A stretch of DNA of 38,457 nucleotides, from the IMG/VR virus record IMGVR_UViG_3300025286_000049, positions 1 to 38,457 of that record. One strand, 5' to 3'. A model generated the notes under the pieces. The model was not told where the DNA came from. It worked only from the letters and a program-made list of their open reading frames with translations, and did not search any database. Positions within the stretch are counted from its first letter, which is position 1, and each line of letters starts with the position of its first letter. The position numbers and the translations under genes were made by a program. The DNA comes from a virus. Of the stretch, positions 21,285-27,786 are shown in pieces.

Positions 21285-21321
21285 TTGAACCTCCCTATGT
21301 GTCTCCTGGCGTTGTTGTTGG

Positions 21322-21696
21322 CTACTCCCAGCGGTCATCGAATGGGCTCGTCAGATCCCTTTTCCCCATATCGTGGTCCTCGTCGATCGTGTCGAGGTCC
21401 ATCTCCACCCGGCGATGCTCCCATGTAGCGAGGTGCCCCTCGCAGACCGAGATGGACGTACCCTCATCCGGAGATGTGTGGTCCACTGCGATAGCGTCAC
21501 AGCCGCTGATGTCGCATAGCGCCTCGTCCCATGCCTCGGCTACCATATCCAAGAGGTCTCGGGCCTTGCCGGTCCTCCTGATATGGCGCTGCTGATCGTG
21601 TTGCATCTCGCCCTCCTCGGCGTTGGCTTGGTCCCGTGCAATGTCTGCGGAATCGGCCTCTCTCATTGCTTTTTCTCTCGGTCCCTGTCTAGTCAT
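21322..21696 (-). CDS. Acidic small protein with Cys/His cluster (124 aa)
   Basis: Unrecognised. ATG 21696 overlaps the upstream gene's stop (ATGACTAG); a second possible start is ATG 21666. Helical N-terminal part, then CDISGC and SVCEGHLATWEH in the second half, so one zinc site is possible (Cys, Cys, Cys, His). The C-terminus is strongly acidic (DLDTIDEDHD). No ribosome binding site is obvious at 21696, fitting translational coupling. Confidence 0.45.
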   Translation of the reverse strand: MTRQGPREKAMREADSADIARDQANAEEGEMQHDQQRHIRRTGKARDLLDMVAEAWDEALCDISGCDAIAVDHTSPDEGTSISVCEGHLATWEHRRVEMDLDTIDEDHDMGKRDLTSPFDDRWE

Positions 21697-22111
21697 TAGA
21701 GTGAATCACCATCGCTCTCTCGATGAGCTTGACCTCAGCGGCCTCAAGGCGGTGGCGTAGGACTGATGACTCCCGATGCTTCTCCGCTAGCTGGCCCATG
21801 ATTGCGTCCAGTAGGGCCAGGCCGCGAACGTGTTTGGTTAGCTCGGACATCTGCGACGCGAGTGCGAGCAGTTCCTCGGCGTGGTCATTCAGTGCTCGCT
21901 CCAAATCTCCGATAGACTCGCTCGGCACCGGGGGGCTGATCGGCTCCTCCGGTAGGGCCGCTGGCTCCCGGCTGCCGAAGCGTGCCTTCAATGCGCCCAG
22001 ACTCCCACTGGGGATACCCAACTCTCTCAGGGCGGAGTTCTCGCCCATGCCAGTTGCAACCAATCGCTGGAACTCGTCCCAATGCCTCTTGGTGTATTTC
22101 CTCGCTACCAT
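21689..22111 (-). CDS. HTH-like N-terminus plus coiled coil, unknown (140 aa)
   Basis: Unrecognised. AGGAGG precedes ATG 22111. The first ~50 residues (KRHWDEFQRLVATGMGENSA, then LRELGIPSGSLGALK) look like a small helix-turn-helix of the kind seen in phage terminase-like and regulatory proteins. A Pro/Glu linker follows and then two long helices (DLERALNDHAEELLALASQM, and AEKHRESSVLRHRLEAAEVK) with coiled-coil spacing. A DNA-binding dimer is plausible. It lies 14 bases downstream of the AAA+ gene. Confidence 0.5.
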   Translation of the reverse strand: MVARKYTKRHWDEFQRLVATGMGENSALRELGIPSGSLGALKARFGSREPAALPEEPISPPVPSESIGDLERALNDHAEELLALASQMSELTKHVRGLALLDAIMGQLAEKHRESSVLRHRLEAAEVKLIERAMVIHSND

Positions 22112-22125
22112 GTGGATTCCTCCTG

Positions 22126-23610
22126 TTATTTGTTCAGCAGCCGCCCCGTGGCCGGGGCGGTCGCCTGGGCGTCTGGCATCCGATACACGCCGGGATGCGA
22201 CGCCGAGATGTAGCGCCCGTGGGCCTGACGCTGTAGGGCCTGGACGCCCTCCGGATCAACTCGGGATACCGGGACTATGAACTCGGACGCCATCTCCAGG
22301 GTACATCCCATCCGATCCGAGATGTCCAGGCATTTCTCGATCTCCGCCCCCGTCCAGCCATCGTCATCGGGATGGTCGCCGGGGGTGTCCTCGTACACGT
22401 TCCAGATGGCGGCTCGCTCGTCCGCATCGGGCAGGTCGAAGTAGTACGTCCCGAGGCTGAAGCGCCGTCGGAGTGCCGGGGGCAGATTGGTGATCTTGTT
22501 GGACGTGGCGATGAACATGACCTCGCCAGCACCCACCGCCGTCACTACCTTGAGTGCGGCGCGTATGGTACGCTCCGCACCGCCCACCAGGCCGCCGCCA
22601 GCGGCCTTCAGCCCTCCCAGGTCGAGCTTGAGCGTGGGGATACCCGCCTCGTTGCCAGCGGCCTTGGCCATGACGCTCTTGGCCGCGCCGGGGGGACCAA
22701 CGAAGATCATCCCCGTGGCCTGGGTATCCTGCATGTACTCCAGCATCACGCCGAGGTAGTCCTGGCTCACCCCAGAGGAGTCATTGCCGCCCCCGCTGGC
22801 ACCCGCCATCGCCTTCTCGATCTCATCGATGAACACTATCGCCCTGGGTGCGCGTTTGCCTGCCAGGATGCGTCGGAGGAAGCCCTTTATGTTCTCGGCT
22901 CCGCCGATGCGGTCATAGGACTCCGCTCCGCGCCAGATCGTCAGGCCTGGGGTAGCGTCGATCATCTGCCGCTTTTTGTCCCAGAGCATCTCCAGGTCCA
23001 CGCCGTCCGGGGTCATGGACATCGCCGAGGCCTGATCGGCTGCGAATGCCGATAGCCCTGTCAGAGCCTCGGCGGCGGACTCCAGCCTGCCGTCTGGCTC
23101 CAGCCCCGCATCCTGGTGCGACTGTCGAACGATCTCACTCAGGGCCTGTACGTCCGGCAGGGGCTCGTCCATCACCAACACGTCCTGGTCAAGCTCCGCC
23201 GGGAGATCGATGGTGGGGGCGAGTAGGATCACCATCCGCCCCTGCGCCTTGGAGGGATCACGCACGTTCCATACGGCCTGGGAGATGGCCGGGTCATCGG
23301 CCAAGATACGATGCGCGTTCAAGACAAACAACGCCGTCCTGTCTGGCATTTTCCCAAGGAAGATCAGCGTGTCTATGAGACCGGCGGGGCCAACGGTCTC
23401 CACCTCTCCCGAGATCTCGCTCCAGGCGGCTGCCCCGGCAGCGCCCAGAGCCCTAGTGCCTCGGACGATATCCCATACGAGTATCGCCGTATCCCCGTTC
23501 ATCCATGTGCAACACGATGCCATCGTGGCCTGCGGATCTGCCGTCTGGATGGCCACCAGCGGGGTAGATACCCGCCGTGCGGCCCTGAACTGTGACTCTA
23601 TGCCTGTCAT
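22126..23610 (-). CDS. AAA+ ATPase, Ycf46-like, with Walker B placed before Walker A
   Basis: A 494-residue protein. The N-terminal ~220 residues resemble the lead domain of Ycf46-type ATPases (ALFVLNAHRIL at 93-103, VILLAPTIDLPAEL at 127-140, DKKRQMI at 211-217). Then come IGGAENIKGFL (235-245), IVFIDEIEKAMAG (258-270) with GVSQDYLGVMLEYM, and only afterwards MIFVGPPGAAKSVMAKAAG (301-319), LKLDLGGL, GGAERTIRAALK and the sensor-1 MFIATSNKITNLPPALRRRF (365-384). In ordinary AAA proteins the DEIEK block sits between the AERTIR helix and sensor 1; here that gap is missing and the block has moved forward. All catalytic pieces remain, so it is probably active as a remodelling ATPase. AGGAGG precedes the start. 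Confidence 0.75.
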   Translation of the reverse strand: MTGIESQFRAARRVSTPLVAIQTADPQATMASCCTWMNGDTAILVWDIVRGTRALGAAGAAAWSEISGEVETVGPAGLIDTLIFLGKMPDRTALFVLNAHRILADDPAISQAVWNVRDPSKAQGRMVILLAPTIDLPAELDQDVLVMDEPLPDVQALSEIVRQSHQDAGLEPDGRLESAAEALTGLSAFAADQASAMSMTPDGVDLEMLWDKKRQMIDATPGLTIWRGAESYDRIGGAENIKGFLRRILAGKRAPRAIVFIDEIEKAMAGASGGGNDSSGVSQDYLGVMLEYMQDTQATGMIFVGPPGAAKSVMAKAAGNEAGIPTLKLDLGGLKAAGGGLVGGAERTIRAALKVVTAVGAGEVMFIATSNKITNLPPALRRRFSLGTYYFDLPDADERAAIWNVYEDTPGDHPDDDGWTGAEIEKCLDISDRMGCTLEMASEFIVPVSRVDPEGVQALQRQAHGRYISASHPGVYRMPDAQATAPATGRLLNK

Positions 23611-23636
23611 TGCAAAACGCCTCCTGTGTATTTTGG

Positions 23637-24542
23637 CTAGGACTCGTCCTCGAAGCTGATCAGCCTGGTGGGTTTGATCATCAACGAATCGTCCATGATC
23701 GTCCGCACCGCCGCCAGGGAATTCCGGGTTACGGCTCTGGCCGTCGAGTTCCTGCGTAGCTCGTTGGGATTCGTACCCGATAGGATCTTTTGGGCCTCGC
23801 CCACCAGACCCGCAAGCTCCTGATCGCCCACCACATTCCGCCCCTCAAACGTCCTGAAGAACTCATTCATGTTGGCGATCAAACTGTCCTTGAACATTTT
23901 CGGCTTGCCCCGGCGCTTGCCCCCCGTCTCGCTCCCCAGCCTCTCGACGGCATGGTCTAGGAGGGCAGCCAACTCCTCGCGCATGGCCTGCTGGATCTCG
24001 AGGACCTCCAACTTGGCCTGCTCGATCGCCTTGGCCCTCTCACGCGCCAGCAGTGCTGCCGATACGTTGGATAGGCTCTTCGGGGTGTCCAGCGTGAGGT
24101 ATGAGTATTCAACGCCGAACGATCTCCGTATCACCTCTGCCAGGGGGTAGTCCTCGGCGTCGAACAGGTCTCTCAGCGTCTCGCGTGCCTGCTCCACCAG
24201 TGCCGGGTATGCGTCGATGAAACGGTCGATGCACTCACGTCGCCTCTCCTGGTAGGTTTCCAGGTACGTCTCAAACTCCTCGACCGTGGACAGTGGGACA
24301 CGGTACATGCCATTTTTGAGTGCTCGACTCGGCAGGCTACGAGCGTACAGCCAGTGGCGTAGCTCGGTATCGAGGGCCGTCAGCCGTGCAAGGTCCGGGG
24401 ATCTCAGCAATTCCTTGCTCACGTTGATCGAGTCCTTGTCTGCGTCCACCTCCACCAGTCCCGAGGCCACTCTGCGGCGGTTGCCCGGGATTGAGATTTT
24501 CAACGACAGGATCACGGTTGTGTCTGCGAGTCTATCGGCCAT
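23637..24542 (-). CDS. Helical protein of the AAA+ module (DUF3150-like style), 301 aa
   Basis: No firm family. Mostly helical, soluble and charged: a short strand region (TTVILSLKISIPGNRR), helices with VEEFETYLETYQERRRECID (about 106-125), a long coiled stretch (RERAKAIEQAKLEVLEIQQA), a basic patch (GGKRRGKPKMFKDS) and an Asn/Arg-rich end. Size and layout remind me of DUF3150 proteins that accompany MoxR-type ATPases, but I cannot confirm it. It lies directly upstream of the AAA+ gene, overlaps the DUF2997-like gene by 11 bases and has GAGGAGG before its start, so it is likely a partner or substrate adaptor of the ATPase. Confidence 0.5.
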   Translation of the reverse strand: MADRLADTTVILSLKISIPGNRRRVASGLVEVDADKDSINVSKELLRSPDLARLTALDTELRHWLYARSLPSRALKNGMYRVPLSTVEEFETYLETYQERRRECIDRFIDAYPALVEQARETLRDLFDAEDYPLAEVIRRSFGVEYSYLTLDTPKSLSNVSAALLARERAKAIEQAKLEVLEIQQAMREELAALLDHAVERLGSETGGKRRGKPKMFKDSLIANMNEFFRTFEGRNVVGDQELAGLVGEAQKILSGTNPNELRRNSTARAVTRNSLAAVRTIMDDSLMIKPTRLISFEDES

Positions 24543-24750
24543 TAGATGCGTGCCTCCTCGTGCTGTTGTGTGTGCTGTTGTGCCGGTGGCTGCGAGCCAC
24601 CGGGTTGCGCTTTGACGTAGTTGCGCCGCCCATCAATTGGTCCACCAGTCTGAGTAGATCATCGGCGTTGCGATGGTTCGCCGTGCCGATACCCTCGGTG
24701 GTGATCCTGAGGGTGCCATCGCTCAATATCTCGACCTGGATACTATCCAT
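24532..24750 (-). CDS. DUF2997-like small protein (72 aa)
   Basis: Starts MDSIQVEILSDGTLRITTEG, followed by a helix (NADDLLRLVDQLMGG) and a basic His/Ser/Asn tail. The opening (a strand, DG turn, strand, G-x-G) followed by a helix with a late LMGG matches DUF2997 proteins, which sit beside DUF1257 and Ycf46-like AAA genes in cyanobacteria. AGGAGG five bases upstream fixes ATG 24750. The tail contains a perfect 9-bp GC hairpin (24583-24603) in its DNA. Role unknown; its linkage to the AAA+ gene is the main clue. Confidence 0.5.
   Translation of the reverse strand: MDSIQVEILSDGTLRITTEGIGTANHRNADDLLRLVDQLMGGATTSKRNPVARSHRHNSTHNSTRRHASNGR
24583..24603. other. Perfect 9-bp hairpin inside the DUF2997-like gene
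   Basis: CCGGTGGCT (24583-24591) pairs with AGCCACCGG (24595-24603) around a GCG loop. A related CCGGTGG hairpin lies at 25938-25959. They may be mRNA stability elements of the leftward transcript. Confidence 0.55.
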
Positions 24751-24752
24751 TC

Positions 24753-25040
24753 TCACCTCCTCGCCATCGTGTATTTGTTGCCGCTCTGCCGCACTCCCCA
24801 GCCGTACCGCTTCGCCGCCTGCCGGACGGCCATAGCGGCGTAGCTACGTTTGGTCGCATCGATCAGGCCCTCCCGGCCTTGCGGGACTGTCAGCGTCCCG
24901 GTCTCGACCACCCGCCTGGCCTGGGCGTGGGCCTGGGCCTGATCAGAGGCGAGTCCGGTATCCATCAGCGCCTCGGCGAGTAGCTCGGCATCGACGGCCC
25001 GGAATTCCACGGTCGTTGTCCGAACCTCATAGCAGGGCAT
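24753..25040 (-). CDS. DUF1257/Ycf35-like protein (95 aa)
   Basis: MPCYEVRTTTVEFRAVDAEL opens the protein, with the layout of DUF1257 (Ycf35): a strand, then DAELLAEALMDTGL, then a late helix (YAAMAVRQAAKRYGWGVRQS) and a final strand YTMARR. In cyanobacteria and plastids DUF1257, DUF2997 and the Ycf46 ATPase are associated; the same three neighbours appear here. AGGAGG precedes the ATG, which overlaps the upstream stop (TGATG). Similarity is by eye and modest; the middle is shorter than in cellular versions. Confidence 0.45.
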   Translation of the reverse strand: MPCYEVRTTTVEFRAVDAELLAEALMDTGLASDQAQAHAQARRVVETGTLTVPQGREGLIDATKRSYAAMAVRQAAKRYGWGVRQSGNKYTMARR

Positions 25041-25234
25041 CACTCCTCCTGGCCGGTGGCCTTGGTTCTTGCGGCCTCTAGTCTGGCACCAAACTCCAGC
25101 ATCTCAACCACTAGGTCGCGCCCTTCGCCCTGCGATAGACCGTTCCTGCATAGCGCGACGGCATATCGAAACATCCCAGGCCAGTGCGGCGTCAGGTCGA
25201 TGGTCTCAGGAATAGTCTCGTCCAGGTTTCTCAT
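25040..25234 (-). CDS. Small helical protein upstream of the DUF1257-like gene (64 aa)
   Basis: Unrecognised. GGGAGG upstream of ATG 25234; the stop overlaps the next start. Contains HWPGMFRYAVALCRNGLSQG followed by a helix (VVEMLEFGARLEAARTK). The phrase resembles the short helical modules found in small phage proteins, but no function can be given. Probably co-translated with the AAA+ module. Confidence 0.5.
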   Translation of the reverse strand: MRNLDETIPETIDLTPHWPGMFRYAVALCRNGLSQGEGRDLVVEMLEFGARLEAARTKATGQEE

Positions 25235-25235
25235 G

Positions 25236-25511
25236 TCATCCTCCCTTCCAGCTGGAAGTGCCGATTGGGTAGTTGGTGTCCGGTGTCGCTACTGGGACGG
25301 CCCGTCCCGCCTCTAGCTCGTCCCATAACCAGCTCCCGTCAGCCTCTAGGTCAAGCCCCGCATTGTTGTCCAGGATGTCCAACACCTCGGTCGGGCTGGT
25401 CGGCACCTCAGAATGGTGCAGAGGGCCATAGCCCCTGGAACCGGTGAGACTATTCTCCTCGTAGGCATACAGGTCACCACTACGATGCTTGATTATCGCT
25501 ACGCCTTCCAT
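25236..25511 (-). CDS. Unknown acidic protein (91 aa)
   Basis: Unrecognised. Starts EGVAIIKHRSGDLYAYEENS, Gly/Tyr-rich middle, acidic end with WLWDELEAGRAV and a final TSSWKGG. GAGAGG lies before ATG 25511. Likely a small soluble beta-alpha protein. The leader upstream carries a weak copy of the repeated intergenic element described separately. Confidence 0.5.
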   Translation of the reverse strand: MEGVAIIKHRSGDLYAYEENSLTGSRGYGPLHHSEVPTSPTEVLDILDNNAGLDLEADGSWLWDELEAGRAVPVATPDTNYPIGTSSWKGG

Positions 25512-25603
25512 ATGTCAACCTCTCCCTCTGTTACTGCTATCGTCGTTAGCCGCCCTGGCAGGCTCATAGAGCCATGATTTGCCAGGGGGCTAGGGTTTTG
25601 TGC

Positions 25604-25816
25604 CTATGCGGTATGCGCTTGCGGGTCATCGGGGCCGGTGAACACTGCTGGCATATGGGTAGAGGCATCAAGGGCATGGATAAACCACCCGCCATACCCA
25701 GACGGCTCGTCATAATCGAATGTGGCCTCCTCGAACCACGGGTGGATGGTAGCGTCTACCCACCCGCCACCCATGATGCCTATATCCCGCTCTGCCTCGT
25801 GGTGTGTCCTATACAT
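25604..25816 (-). CDS. Unknown acidic/aromatic small protein (70 aa)
   Basis: Unrecognised. A GAGGAGG site upstream of ATG 25816 supports it strongly. The protein is rich in His, Trp, Tyr and Asp (WVDATIHPWFEEATFDYDEP, GGWFIHALDAS). No cysteines, no membrane span. Acidic, compact early phage proteins of this kind often bind and inhibit host proteins, but that is a general inference. Confidence 0.55.
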   Translation of the reverse strand: MYRTHHEAERDIGIMGGGWVDATIHPWFEEATFDYDEPSGYGGWFIHALDASTHMPAVFTGPDDPQAHTA

Positions 25817-25818
25817 GG

Positions 25819-25926
25819 TCAGTCCTCCTCTGCTATCGCCGCCGTGGCCCCTGAGCGGCCCGTAGCGGCGTCTATGACATCGCCAATGCCCACCCCGTCG
25901 GGCCGTTCCGTCTCCCTCCCTCCCAT
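25819..25926 (-). CDS. Possible small protein (35 aa)
   Basis: A frame from ATG 25926 to the stop at 25819-25821, two bases before the next gene's start. Product: GGRETERPDGVGIGDVIDAA and a short Ala/Gly/Thr end. Its last codons form the ribosome binding site of the downstream gene, the usual sign of a coupled leader frame. No strong ribosome binding site of its own, so it is uncertain. Confidence 0.3.
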   Translation of the reverse strand: MGGRETERPDGVGIGDVIDAATGRSGATAAIAEED

Positions 25927-25937
25927 CTCAGATTCTT

Positions 25938-25994
25938 GCCGGTGGCCCGAACCACCGGCCCGTTATGAGACCCGCCCCGACTGGATGCCGGGGC
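25938..25994. other. Two adjacent GC hairpins
   Basis: GCCGGTGG (25938-25945) pairs with CCACCGGC (25952-25959), and GCCCCG (25974-25979) pairs with CGGGGC (25989-25994). They lie between two leftward genes. No T-run on the leftward strand. Confidence 0.5.
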
Positions 25995-26006
25995 GACGCT
26001 TCGGGC

Positions 26007-26309
26007 TTAACTCCCTCTGTCCTTTTCCAACTGTTCAATCACCTGTGTCCAGTCGACCGACTCGATGGCCGTGCGGAGTCCGACCGTCTGGAGGTAGTCA
26101 ATGAACCCGTGGCCGTCGGCGTAATAGCTGTCGAGGTCGTCAAAGCCATATCTTGCCCACGTTTCAGCTTCAAGCTCTGCCGGACTGACCATCCTATATT
26201 CGCGCCGTTCCTTGCCGGTCGGCGTCGACCTCCATCGCTCTCTCAACTCTTCCCAATCGTGCGTTAACTCATCGACTACCAGCCATGTAACTTCGTTCAG
26301 TTGCTTCAT
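26007..26309 (-). CDS. Unknown acidic protein (100 aa)
   Basis: Unrecognised. Helical, acidic, Trp/Tyr-rich: VTWLVVDELTHDWEELRERW, AETWARYGFDDLDSYYADG and VIEQLEKDRGS at the end. GAAGGGG lies upstream of ATG 26309 at a longish distance. No cysteine. The start overlaps the stop of the upstream zinc protein by one base, so the two are in one transcript. Confidence 0.5.
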   Translation of the reverse strand: MKQLNEVTWLVVDELTHDWEELRERWRSTPTGKERREYRMVSPAELEAETWARYGFDDLDSYYADGHGFIDYLQTVGLRTAIESVDWTQVIEQLEKDRGS

Positions 26310-26512
26310 TAGATAGACCCCTTCGCTGCCGCTATATGCCTACACTCCGGGCGGGTCGTCCCGGTCGCCGACCCGCAACCCTCGCAGACCCACCCGAACC
26401 GATACCGGTGGACGACCACCGAGAAGCTCGACTCGGTCTGGCCGAACGGGATCGGCTGCGTCTCGTCCCTGACCAGATACGTCCCCTCTATCGGGCATTC
26501 CACGACGCTCAT
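26309..26512 (-). CDS. Small protein with Cys/His cluster (67 aa)
   Basis: Starts at ATG 26512, overlapping the upstream gene's stop (ATGA). An upstream in-frame ATG at 26722 is rejected because the added residues are the shadow of the neighbouring 56-residue gene. The protein begins MSVVECPIEGTYLVRDE, and ends with WVCEGCGSATGTTRPECRHI, so Cys, Cys, Cys and His may bind one zinc. Function unknown. Confidence 0.55.
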   Translation of the reverse strand: MSVVECPIEGTYLVRDETQPIPFGQTESSFSVVVHRYRFGWVCEGCGSATGTTRPECRHIAAAKGSI

Positions 26513-26679
26513 GCCAGCACCCTGACAGCGGCCTCGGCCTTCTTCCGCATGACGAGGTCGTGCATCCGCTGGCCGTGGATGGGGTAGCGATGGACGAGGC
26601 TGTCTGCCTTCGTCCGTCTCAGCGGCTGACCGCACTCGCACCGATTCCAGCCGGGGCCGTATCCCGTGAACTTCTTCAT
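26509..26679 (-). CDS. Small CxC-containing protein (56 aa)
   Basis: A short frame from ATG 26679 with a purine-rich GGGAGACGGAG leader and a stop coupled to the next ATG. Product starts MKKFTGYGPGWNRCECGQPL, continues with RRTKADSLVHRYPIHGQRM and a helix, and ends ALLY-like hydrophobic (AVRVLA). The CEC motif with two histidines could bind zinc. Basic overall. Fits exactly between neighbours. Confidence 0.55.
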   Translation of the reverse strand: MKKFTGYGPGWNRCECGQPLRRTKADSLVHRYPIHGQRMHDLVMRKKAEAAVRVLA

Positions 26680-26739
26680 GTCTCCGTCTCCCGCCCTGTA
26701 ATTTGACCAGTCCTTGAGACATCTGGTCTGGGGCTTTTA

Positions 26740-26757
26740 CCGGGGCCGAAGCCCCGG
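26740..26757 (-). terminator. Weak terminator-like hairpin with UUCG-type loop on the leftward strand
   Basis: CCGGGGC (26740-26746) pairs with GCCCCGG (26751-26757); on the leftward strand the loop is TTCG. It follows the stop of the 66-residue gene. The tail is TAAAAG rather than a T-run, so attenuation or mRNA stabilisation is as likely as termination. Confidence 0.4.
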
Positions 26758-26769
26758 CCTCTCAGCCGT

Positions 26770-26970
26770 CTAGTCCCTCTGCAATTGATCCACCCATAGC
26801 ATAGCCTCGCGCTTTGTCCGGAAGGTTCCGATCCCTTTCGGAAACTGCACTTTCCACTGGCCTATTTTCGATGACCACCGAGGCTCCTCTTTCCACAAAT
26901 CACCAATCTTTTTCTTCTCTGGCAACCTTCTCATCGCCAATCCTGATCCTATGTGATCCCATTTATCCAT
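26770..26970 (-). CDS. Unknown basic small protein (66 aa)
   Basis: Unrecognised. AAGGAG upstream of ATG 26970. Basic and Trp-rich, with KKKIGDLWKEEPRWSSKIGQ and a late FRTKREAMLWVDQL. The second half (short strands, TFRTKREA, helix) recalls the fold of AP2/integrase-type DNA-binding repeats, but too loosely to claim. Its leader carries copy A of the repeated intergenic element. Confidence 0.55.
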   Translation of the reverse strand: MDKWDHIGSGLAMRRLPEKKKIGDLWKEEPRWSSKIGQWKVQFPKGIGTFRTKREAMLWVDQLQRD

Positions 26971-26984
26971 CGTTGTCTCCTTCT

Positions 26985-27016
26985 CGCGCCGTTGGCCCGA
27001 CGCTGGCGCTTATGTG
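26985..27016. repeat. Repeated leader element, copy A
   Basis: Plus-strand core CGCCGTTGGCCCGACGCTGG, then CGCTTATGTG, ends 15 bases upstream of the start of the 66-residue leftward gene. GCGCC/GGCGC arms can pair. Related copies lie at 27366-27394, 27731-27760 and 28623-28648, each just upstream of a leftward gene's ribosome binding site. Confidence 0.65.
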
Positions 27017-27027
27017 TCTCTAGCTGT

Positions 27028-27351
27028 CTACCAGTCGCCCCAGGTGCATATGGGCGCACATTTGGACTCCTGGCAGGAGTGTGGCCCGGTTGCGTGCCCG
27101 TCATACCTGGACGAGCGGCCCCATCCCTGCCTAGGTGCGGCCCCGGCTCGAAGCTCGTCGCACCTGGGACAGCCGCCCGTCAGCCGTCCGAACACCGGCC
27201 CACCACAGGTATGCACCGCCTCGACCTCGACCTCCGGCTCGGCCCTGGTGCGGCCCCGAAGCAGGGCGTGGATGGCCGAAGCTTCGGCCTTGCCGATGGC
27301 CGGGTCCCGGTCAATCGCCGCCTGTATCGCGTCCGCGTTATACGTTGCCAT
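27028..27351 (-). CDS. Cys/His-rich zinc-binding-like protein (107 aa)
   Basis: Unrecognised. GGGGAGG upstream of ATG 27351. N-terminal helix (DAIQAAIDRDPAIGKAEASA), acidic linker, then a zinc-ribbon-like VHTCGGPVF and GGCPRCDEL (His47/Cys49, Cys61/Cys64), and near the end SCQESKCAPIC with three more cysteines. Two metal sites are possible. The function is not known. Confidence 0.55.
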   Translation of the reverse strand: MATYNADAIQAAIDRDPAIGKAEASAIHALLRGRTRAEPEVEVEAVHTCGGPVFGRLTGGCPRCDELRAGAAPRQGWGRSSRYDGHATGPHSCQESKCAPICTWGDW

Positions 27352-27365
27352 GTCTCATCCTCCCC

Positions 27366-27394
27366 CGCCGTTAGCCCGGCGTTGGCGCTATGTG
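27366..27394. repeat. Repeated leader element, copy B
   Basis: Core CGCCGTTAGCCCGGCGTTGG then CGCTATGTG, 15 bases upstream of the start of the 107-residue gene. Closest match to copy A; several of the changes keep the CGCCG/CGGCG pairing possible. Confidence 0.65.
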
Positions 27395-27398
27395 GGTG

Positions 27399-27713
27399 CT
27401 ATCGGGCCCAGAGGTAGGCGTAGAAGTCGCGCCACTCGTGAAGGTATTGGCCGGTGCCTGTATTGGCAATGTCTACCGTGTATTTTTCGCCGTCATCAGT
27501 GAGCGGATTCTCAAGGAAAACAAGGCACCTATCGCAGTGGTTTGGGCTATCGGCTTCGCCGCCACCGTCTACGTATGGGCCCTGGGGCCAGAACTCGGAA
27601 TCATTGGGCCAGCTTGAAGGGACATATCCGTTACCGTCGGCCAGGAGCTGGCGCTGGATCGCGTGGCCGCAATCTCCACAGTAGATGGCCGCTTTGTAGA
27701 CGTAGGCGTTCAT
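27399..27713 (-). CDS. Zinc-binding protein with GPYxDGGGEAD motif (104 aa)
   Basis: AAGGAG upstream of ATG 27713. Cys12/Cys15 (YCGDCG) and Cys60/Cys63 (HCDRC) form a clear zinc site. Between them is FWPQGPYVDGGGEADSPNHC, a very distinctive motif, followed by LENPLTDDGEKY. I have a memory of this motif in many small bacterial and phage proteins of unknown function. The C-terminus is aromatic (YLHEWRDFYAYLWA). No catalytic role can be assigned. Confidence 0.65.
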   Translation of the reverse strand: MNAYVYKAAIYCGDCGHAIQRQLLADGNGYVPSSWPNDSEFWPQGPYVDGGGEADSPNHCDRCLVFLENPLTDDGEKYTVDIANTGTGQYLHEWRDFYAYLWAR

Positions 27714-27730
27714 GGTTAGCTCCTTGTCCA

Positions 27731-27760
27731 GTTTGGCCGCTGGATTCCCGGCGCTTGTGG
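27731..27760. repeat. Repeated leader element, copy C (diverged)
   Basis: GTTTGGCCGCTGG and CCCGGCGCTTGTGG, about 18 bases upstream of the start of the 104-residue gene. The order of segments is kept but the middle is changed relative to copies A and B. Confidence 0.5.
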
Positions 27761-27786
27761 TTGCTATGGCCGCTGTACCCGTATAT

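Noticed and set aside
22372-23055. A 227-codon plus-strand frame opposite the AAA+ gene
   Set aside because: Antisense to a well-supported ATPase; His/Arg/Gly-rich with no start signal.
26513-26722. N-terminal extension of the 67-residue zinc protein
   Set aside because: The extra residues are the shifted translation of the 56-residue gene at 26509-26679, which has its own start and coupled stop.
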